Of a stretch of DNA of 64,000 nucleotides, positions 59,501 to 64,000 are shown in pieces (the first letter of the stretch is position 1; each line of letters begins with the position of its first letter). Both the position numbers and the translations under genes were made by a program. The notes beneath the pieces were generated by a model. The model ran no database searches. It had not been told where the DNA came from and saw only the letters and a list, made by a program, of their open reading frames with translations. The DNA lies in contig CANTUZ010000005.1 in the NCBI GenBank assembly GCA_947846985.1, forward strand, positions 17,270,389 through 17,334,388. The letters run 5' to 3'. Source of the DNA: Fratercula arctica (lineage: Eukaryota > Chordata > Aves > Charadriiformes > Alcidae).

Positions 59501-59657
59501 TCAGATGCTTCTCACCTGGAGAAACTCACTGGGAGAGAAACAATCTATTATTAAGTTACTGGATGAGTTAAGGTATCTAGATAAGAAGGCTTATGATAAC
59601 ATATTGAACACTTTAAAAAGTAATAACATTATTAGTAAAGTAGAAGTTACAGATTAA
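49689..59657 (+). CDS. TNFRSF23: Death-domain TNF receptor superfamily member (avian TNFRSF23-type), 10 exons
   Basis: Ten exons (49689-49721, 51058-51151, 52004-52135, 52342-52453, 53059-53132, 53840-53935, 54883-54917, 57670-58005, 58474-58522, 59362-59657) join in frame to 1257 nt, 418 residues. Signal peptide 1-22. Three cysteine-rich domains: about 25-59 (C25, C36, C37, C40, C50, C59), 62-102 and 104-143, with an N-glycosylation site at N136. Transmembrane helix 152-173. An acidic, Pro/Ser/Glu-rich linker about 193-255 is followed by a basic aromatic stretch (RVWKRHMERYWRRI, 258-271). Death domain about 321-410 with the two conserved tryptophans W338 and W373. Family knowledge: such receptors bind TNF-type ligands and recruit FADD- or TRADD-like adaptors through the death domain. 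The position between OSBPL5 and CARS1 matches the mouse Tnfrsf22/23/26 cluster. The symbol follows the name I recall for the chicken gene. The ligand is unknown, and TRAIL-receptor relatives are the nearest alternative. Confidence 0.9.
51058..51151 (+). CDS. TNFRSF23: TNF receptor exon 2, signal peptide end and CRD1 start
   Basis: The acceptor CTGCTGTAG ends at 51057 and the donor GTAAGA starts at 51152. It encodes VTLLIMPGTRA, with likely cleavage after Ala22, then EDCGEGEYLHEGRCCLSCPA with the first four CRD1 cysteines. Confidence 0.93.
52004..52135 (+). CDS. TNFRSF23: TNF receptor exon 3, CRD1 end and CRD2 start
   Basis: The acceptor CTTCCACAG ends at 52003. The donor GTACCA at 52136 is weak. 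It encodes CSAPHLRGKCIPC and CLSCRQCKD, typical TNFR cysteine spacing. Read-through of the donor stays open for 31 more codons to a TGA at 52228-52230. Confidence 0.93.
52342..52453 (+). CDS. TNFRSF23: TNF receptor exon 4, CRD2 end and CRD3 start
   Basis: The acceptor TATTTTTAG ends at 52341 and the donor GTAAGT starts at 52454. It encodes PCTLTRDTECQCKQGYFC and CEICQRCSTT, the T-R-D-T-x-C-x-C pattern seen in many death receptors. Phase 1 in, phase 2 out. Confidence 0.94.
53059..53132 (+). CDS. TNFRSF23: TNF receptor exon 5, CRD3 end
   Basis: The acceptor CACTTCAG ends at 53058. The donor GTCTGG at 53133 is weak. It encodes CPDGKEIVQNCNATMDLGCG with an N-glycosylation sequon (NAT). Read-through would stop at 53159-53161, giving a secreted form. 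Confidence 0.93.
53840..53935 (+). CDS. TNFRSF23: TNF receptor exon 6, transmembrane helix
   Basis: The acceptor GCTTTGCAG ends at 53839 and the donor GTAACT starts at 53936. It encodes the helix FAWIIAVIFVVVVGLLLFIV followed by the stop-transfer residues RKLK. Confidence 0.95.
54157..54172 (+). CDS. Candidate stop-bearing mini-exon in the TNF receptor gene
   Basis: The acceptor TTTTGCTTTAG ends at 54156 and a donor GTAAGA starts at 54173. Entered from the transmembrane exon it encodes DAVAS. If the donor is not used the next codons are CAG TAA, ending the protein just inside the membrane. Its start resembles that of exon 7 (ATGCTTCAG). Support is from signals only. Confidence 0.2.
54571..54591 (+). 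CDS. Candidate 21-nt microexon in the TNF receptor gene
   Basis: A strong polypyrimidine tract and TAG acceptor end at 54570, and a GTAAGC donor starts at 54592. The length (21) is a multiple of 3 and the phase (1 in, 1 out) matches the flanking exons, so inclusion would add seven residues (AHKNAKK) and change the following Asp codon to His. That makes the juxtamembrane segment more basic. Confidence 0.4.
54883..54917 (+). CDS. TNFRSF23: TNF receptor exon 7, short juxtamembrane exon
   Basis: The acceptor GTTTTCCAG ends at 54882 and the donor GTAAGT starts at 54918. It encodes DASADKDAEKGL with phase 1 in and phase 0 out, which is needed to enter the next exon in frame. Confidence 0.85.
54918..57669. 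other. TNF receptor intron (2.75 kb) with a small palindrome
   Basis: No repeat family is seen. At 57173-57192 an 8-bp inverted repeat (GCTGATAT, four-base loop, ATATCAGC) is followed by further copies of GCTAATATCA. Confidence 0.55.
57670..58005 (+). CDS. TNFRSF23: TNF receptor exon 8, acidic linker and basic aromatic segment
   Basis: The acceptor TCTTTACAG ends at 57669 and the donor GTAAGT starts at 58006. Its 112 codons encode a Pro/Ser/Glu-rich disordered linker (NPEDENSGESPEGEAQ) and then RVWKRHMERYWRRI. Both ends are phase 0, so skipping it would keep the death domain in frame. Confidence 0.93.
58474..58522 (+). CDS. TNFRSF23: TNF receptor exon 9
   Basis: The acceptor TATTACAG ends at 58473 and the donor GTAAGT starts at 58523. 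It encodes VQNQKYRIIVKDLSQK, leading into the death domain. Phase 0 in, phase 1 out. Confidence 0.88.
59362..59657 (+). CDS. TNFRSF23: TNF receptor exon 10, death domain and stop
   Basis: The acceptor TTCTTTCAG ends at 59361 and the TAA stop is at 59655-59657. It encodes a six-helix death-domain pattern: KKWKQLMRTHLQENEI, SYQMLLTWRNSLGEK and LLDELRYLDKKAYDNI. The domain is complete by eye. Confidence 0.95.
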
Positions 59658-60085
59658 TGTTTATGATGAACTTCAGAAATGCTCCTGTGTACATATATAT
59701 GTCTATAAACTTCCTGTAAATGAGGACATCAACAAACTGCTAGTGAAAATGATGGCATTTTGTATCTTGATACCCTCCTCGCCTTCGTGTGGAGAGCTGG
59801 AAGTGATTTAACGCCGTCGGTGTTAACACAGACTCCGGTTGTGATATTCACTAAGGTCTTTTGAGTTATATGATATTAAACTCAGGCGCCGGATGCCAGC
59901 TTGAGTGCGAGAAGCTGCAGCTCGTGCTTCCCTTCCTGTGAGGCAGGACTGTGCCGTGTGGGCCCAGACGGTGGGAACGAAGAGGCTGCCGCTGTTTCTG
60001 AAAAGCATCGCAATGCTTTGGTTTCTGAAACGATTGTATTTTGGTTTGTATCGTTCCCCTCAGAACTGTTTGTTTGAAACGCAGT

Positions 60086-60091
60086 AATAAA
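60086..60091 (+). promoter_or_regulatory. TNFRSF23: Poly(A) signal AATAAA of the TNF receptor gene
   Basis: It is the first AATAAA after the stop codon, giving a 3' UTR of about 450 bases (59658 to about 60110). It lies about 470 bases upstream of the CARS1 start codon. Confidence 0.75.
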
Positions 60092-60138
60092 AGCCTGGTC
60101 AAGCCAGAAGCTGGGGTTGACTCTTGGACTTTCTTCCT

Positions 60139-60160
60139 GGGGGGGGGGGGGGGCGGGGGG
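60139..60160 (+). repeat. G-run (15 G, C, 6 G)
   Basis: Fifteen consecutive G residues, one C and six more G lie just after the TNF receptor poly(A) signal. Such runs can fold into G-quadruplexes and can pause polymerase. Confidence 0.9.
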
Positions 60161-60210
60161 AGCCCGTTACCGGCCGGTTTGGGGGCCGCCCTGATTTTGG
60201 TGAACCCCTG

Positions 60211-60340
60211 CCGCCCAACGGCCGCTCCTGAGGGGAGCCCGGCCGCGCGACGCCCGCCCAACGGCCGCTCCTGAGGGGAGCCCGGCCGCGCGACGCCCGC
60301 CCAACGGCCGCTCCTGAGGGGAGCCCGGCCTCGCGACGCC
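60211..60340. repeat. 43-bp GC-rich tandem repeat, three copies
   Basis: The unit beginning CCCAACGGCCGCTCCTGAGG recurs with CAACG at 60216, 60259 and 60302, exactly 43 bp apart. The third copy carries a G-to-T change. The repeat creates long proline/arginine-rich open frames on both strands that are artefacts. Confidence 0.92.
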
Positions 60341-60399
60341 CGCCCGCTGGGCGGGAAGGCGATGTGGGGGGGGGGAGGGGGGGCGGTGCTCCCCCGTTG

Positions 60400-60553
60400 C
60401 CGTGGTGACGCGGGGCGCCCGTCGGAAGTAACGTAGAAGCGGGCGGGGCGGGGCGGGGCGACGCTTTCCGGGCACGCTGTTGCATCAGCTTGCGGACCGA
60501 GGGGAGGAGGAGGAGGAGGAGGAGGCGGCGGAGGAGGAGGCAGCAGCAGCAGG
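60400..60553 (+). promoter_or_regulatory. CARS1: CARS1 CpG-island promoter and 5' UTR
   Basis: An ETS-type motif CGGAAGTA (60423-60430) and overlapping GC boxes (GGGCGGGGCGGGGCGGGGCG, from 60441) precede a GAG/CAG-rich leader that runs to the start codon. This is a typical TATA-less housekeeping promoter. The transcription start is inferred to lie about 60460-60500. Confidence 0.7.
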
Positions 60554-60578
60554 ATGGCAGCGTCCGCCGCCGAGCAGG
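60554..60578 (+). CDS. CARS1: CARS1 (cysteinyl-tRNA synthetase) exon 1, 5' end of gene
   Basis: The ATG at 60554 begins MAASAAEQ plus one base and is followed by a GTATGT donor at 60579. The short first exon, its phase and its similarity to the human start (MADSSGQQ) fit CARS1, the cytosolic enzyme that charges tRNA-Cys. The neighbourhood (OSBPL5 and the TNF receptor) supports it. Only about eight residues are visible and all catalytic exons lie beyond the window, so the call rests largely on synteny. Confidence 0.75.
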
Positions 60579-63500
60579 GTATGTCGGCCACCGGGCGCCG
60601 AGGCGAGGCGAGGGGTCCTGCTGGGTTGTCACCGGCTTGGCGTCACGTCTCCGCCGCTGTCACGGTGTCAGGTGGGCGCCGTGACGTCAGGCGGCGGCGG
60701 GGAAGGTGGGGGGTGACACCGCCGGCCCACCTGCCCTGTCAGGGCGGCTGAGACGTCGGGGCGCGAAATGGCGGCGGGGGGCGATGACGCGTCGCCCCGG
60801 TGGCCTCATCGACGTGTCCCCCGGGGGCCTGTGGTGGCGGCGTCCCCCCCAACGCACCCAGGGTGCGTTGGGGGGGACGCCGCCACCACAGGCCCCAAAG
60901 GTGTGTTGGGGGGGACCCCACCACCGAAGGCCCCTGAGCAGCCATCACGACGCACTCAGGGACAGAGGCGACGTGTGAAATCCACTGTTGGATGGGTGTC
61001 CCTGCATCCCTCGGTGGCGGGTGACACGTTAAGCAGGTCCTGGTGCCACTTCAGAGTATGGGGAGAGAGCAGTTGGAAGTGCGGCACGTGCCTGGGTCTG
61101 GATGTGGAAGGGGTGGTGGGAAGCATGGATCTATAGGTGCTTCTCGCCTCTCACAAGGACTTATGGTGCCTTGCAAGACCATGGGAGGTGATCCACATTG
61201 TGCCTTGCCACTAATGTAAAGGTTAATGGTGGCACAGGGTGATATCTGGAAAAAAAACCTCAGAGCTTCTCAGTACTGAAGTCTGGAAACAGCTGTTCTC
61301 CAGCATGGTGGGTTCAAAGAGATGTTAAGGTGTCTGGCAGACTGCTTAGTCAGTTGTGCGTTTATCACCGCATAGTATGCTTTGTTTCACCTGCCTCTGT
61401 CTTTCCTAGTCATCTATGTTCTCCCTTGAACTCATGTCTGAACTTTTTGACTTTTCTGGACTTTTTTTTGTGGTCATATTTTAATGATGGGTTATTCTAC
61501 GCTCTTCCATATGGAAAGGAGGGCTAGGGTAGTCCTATAATTTTTGGCACTACTGTAGCAAATGGAAACTTGGAATACCAGTCATACAAGTATGAAATAC
61601 CATTATGGTATGTGAGGGGTTGGAAATTTCTGTCATTCCATTTAAGGATCTGTAGATTGAAAGATTTTTGCCCTTTTTCTTTGTTCCTGAAGGTTACTCT
61701 GCTCTTTGTTCATCACAAGCAATGTTCCTATGTAAGGGAGTCCAGAAACTTTTATTACTGTCGAGGGACTGGCTTTTTCAGATGTGTTTTCAGTATCTTA
61801 GTTAAGGTAGTGGGAAAAAGAATCCCACCAAAGGCTCGGTTCAGCTATGCTTTAAGAAAATATTTAGTTAAGTTTATTGTTGGGCAAATATTTGCTTTTT
61901 TGCTTAAACTGTCGTTGTTACATTTAGTTTCAGTTCTGGAAAAGTGGAACTCACAGGACTAAAGTGACTGACAAGCTCTTCCTTGGTAGGATACTCCCAT
62001 CTTACAAATCCCTGCTTTGCTAAAAGCTTCTTGATCCTTGTGTGTGAGTCTTGAACAAAAGTCCTTTGTCTTGCTGTGAGTATGCTGTGTCTTGCATAGG
62101 TGGGATAGCTACACTGGTTCAGTTCTTCTGAATTTTTTATGGAAAAGGATAATTCATCTTGGCTGAGCAGAGAGTTGGACTTCCTTACAAAGCTACCGGA
62201 GTGGCCAGCCAGAATGATAAATGGCCAATTTGCAGCTGTATTAATAATGAGACATATTACACTTACCTTTTATGAGTTGTTTTAAATTTGTGAAAGCCAA
62301 ATTGGAAGAGCAATGACATTGTAAAATATTCAGAAATGTCTAAGATTTCTTAGTGAATGCCTCTGCCGAAATCCCAGAACATTTCAGTTGTCATCTAATT
62401 ATGACTGACAAGGTTAGCAGGTTCAGGGAAGCCCAGGAAACCTAATTTTTCCCTGAAGCAAAGTAGCTCCTTGTTTTTGTGTCAGCTAGCTTACTGCTTA
62501 CTTGATGGCTTTTCTGTATTTACGTTGCTGTCAACACCTTCACGGAACAGAGGTTTTCATTTTCAAGTTAATAAAAGTGAAAAATTTCCATCAAATTTGA
62601 TATTGTGTGGGTTACACATCTTGATTAAACTTCTAAAGGTATTTTATGTGCAAATAAAATGCAGAAGCGATCTTAACTCTTTGAGTCTCTGTGTTGCTGC
62701 AGTCTTGCAGGCAAATTCCCAGTGTCCTTCAGTAGTCTCCGAAGCACTCCATCCATGGAAAGAAGAATGTGTGACAATTATATTGCCAAAAGAGATCATA
62801 GACTGGCAGTTATTGTATGAGAACTGTATTAATTAATGTCTACAGTGGAATTTTTTTGAAACAACTTTTTAACGCGGAGGGAGTGTTAATATTAACATTC
62901 ATTCTTAAGATTTTTCAAGGTTATTTTGCTACCTCTCCAATACTTGTGCTCAGTGCTTGTTTTCTGAACAGAGTTGCCCTTGAGTGGTATGATTTGATGT
63001 CTACGGATCATTCCATTCACATGAGTTAACATTCAGTGTTATGCAACAGCTCTGTAATAATCCTGCATTTCTGTTGTCAAGAAGACACTTCCTAATGCAA
63101 TTGAGTAGTAGCAACAGTAATTTTTCTGTTTTGGGAGGGGAAAAAAATTGCAGTTGGAGAGAAGGACTATTTCTTAGCCTGATTTCCTAAAGCAACACGG
63201 GTGAAACAGGTCAGACCTATATATGTCCATTGGCCCTTCTCTCTCAAGTTTTTGAATCCATTGATTGGTATTAGTTACATTTGACAGTGAGCTGTCTCTA
63301 GCACACAGTTGTCAGACTGAGCAAAGATGGGTTGGAGCTCTACAGGTGGATGGGGATATTAAAGTGTATGTGGAGAGGGGATGAAACACTTAGGAGGTAC
63401 CAGGAAATATTTCAGTGGGTGTGTGTGATAAATTAAAGGCATTGTGAGACACTGAGGGGGGGAAACAAGGGTGCAGAATATAAATCACAGGAAAACAAGA

Positions 63501-64000
63501 TTCTTTAGATTTACTACTCTTGTTTTTACTAATGATATAAATGAAATCAGAGCAGACTATTATGTAAAGATAGTTTTGCCTGATACCTTTCGCTTGAAAA
63601 TAAATGATCTTCTGGTATACTGCCTTCCAAAGAACAGTGCTATCATATGCATTCTTTCTTCCCAGGAGAGCACCCAGTGCTTCAGGAGAAGAGCTTTTTT
63701 TTTTGTTAGTTCAGCCCAGTTTGGAGCTACTCACAAGAATGCCAGAAGTGAGAATGATTTTGTCCTCTATGTGCTGAAATAGGATGCTCGGAAGTATTTC
63801 AGAATTGCACTGATCACTTGGCACTCTCTCAAACAAAGCAAATTTGCTTGTATCTGCATCTCACCGCAGCAGAGAGTAGAACACACCTGTGCTAGCTTTA
63901 AGCTAGCTGTCATGGTTTGTAAAGTAGCTATCAGTCTAGAAAAGGAAGTTTGGAGCTCAGCACAGCCTGTGAAACCAATGTGGGAAACTCGTATTGGTAC
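60579..64000. other. CARS1: CARS1 intron 1 (partial)
   Basis: The first 500 bases are very GC-rich and contain the palindrome at 60824-60896. The rest is AT-rich. Open frames at 61570-61962, 62471-62836 and 63471-63782 show no synthetase motif (no HIGH, KMSKS or NITDIDDK) and no splice pairing with exon 1. Confidence 0.65.
60824..60896. repeat. Perfect 73-bp GC-rich palindrome with one central base
   Basis: Bases 60824-60859 are the exact reverse complement of 60861-60896 around a single A at 60860. A diverged third copy of the right arm follows at about 60901-60934, 38 bp after the right arm's equivalent position. Confidence 0.93.

Noticed and set aside
60099..60632. Long proline/arginine-rich open frames on the minus strand (up to 241 codons)
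   Set aside because: They arise from the 43-bp tandem repeat, the G-run and the GC-rich CARS1 promoter. Several frames are open at once and none shows a domain.
61570..61962. 130-codon frame in CARS1 intron 1
   Set aside because: It has no synthetase or other domain, a composition rich in Phe/Leu/Lys as expected from T-rich intron DNA, and no splice partner in phase with exon 1.
62471..62836. 121-codon frame with an AG (CTTGCAG) before GCAAATTCCCAGTG
   Set aside because: The stretch after the AG looked exon-like, but there is no donor before the stop and no similarity to CARS1.

Overview
The window is nuclear DNA from a bird. It has vertebrate split genes with GT-AG introns, three clear CR1 LINE fragments ending in the avian/reptilian 8-bp ATTCTATG/ATTCTGTG-type tail, traces of old tRNA-derived SINEs, and GC-rich CpG-island promoters. 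I cannot name the species. Three genes lie head to tail on the + strand: OSBPL5, a death-domain TNF receptor, and the first exon of CARS1. This matches the order I recall for mouse distal chromosome 7 (Osbpl5 - Tnfrsf22/23/26 cluster - Cars1), so the block looks like conserved synteny.

Region 1 (1-47.4 kb) is the 3' part of OSBPL5 (ORP5), a lipid-transfer protein anchored in the endoplasmic reticulum. I could place 19 coding exons from 147 to 46219. They join in frame into 810 codons plus stop: a lysine-rich lead-in, a PH domain, an acidic/serine linker, the complete oxysterol-binding (ORD) fold with the [11 protein letters not shown] signature, and a C-terminal membrane anchor. The first exons are upstream of the window. 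Two places suggest splice choices: an extra 157-nt exon whose odd phase is corrected by a tandem acceptor 4 nt apart, and a GC-AG donor in competition with a downstream GT donor that would remove the membrane anchor.

Region 2 (47.4-49.5 kb) is intergenic and holds a truncated CR1. Region 3 (49.5-60.1 kb) is a ten-exon TNF-receptor gene encoding 418 residues: signal peptide, three cysteine-rich domains, one transmembrane helix, a long acidic linker and a death domain. It is most likely the avian gene called TNFRSF23. Weak splice donors after two ectodomain exons, a frame-preserving 21-nt microexon candidate and a stop-bearing mini-exon candidate suggest that soluble, truncated and full-length receptors could be made from one gene.

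Region 4 (60.1-64 kb) begins with a GC-rich boundary (a G-run, a 43-bp tandem repeat, ETS and GC boxes), followed by CARS1 exon 1 (cysteinyl-tRNA synthetase, start codon 60554) and its first intron, which contains a perfect 73-bp palindrome. No CARS1 catalytic exon is present. I see no tRNA or rRNA gene, CRISPR array or intact mobile element. The rest is intron or spacer DNA in which the open frames look like chance.
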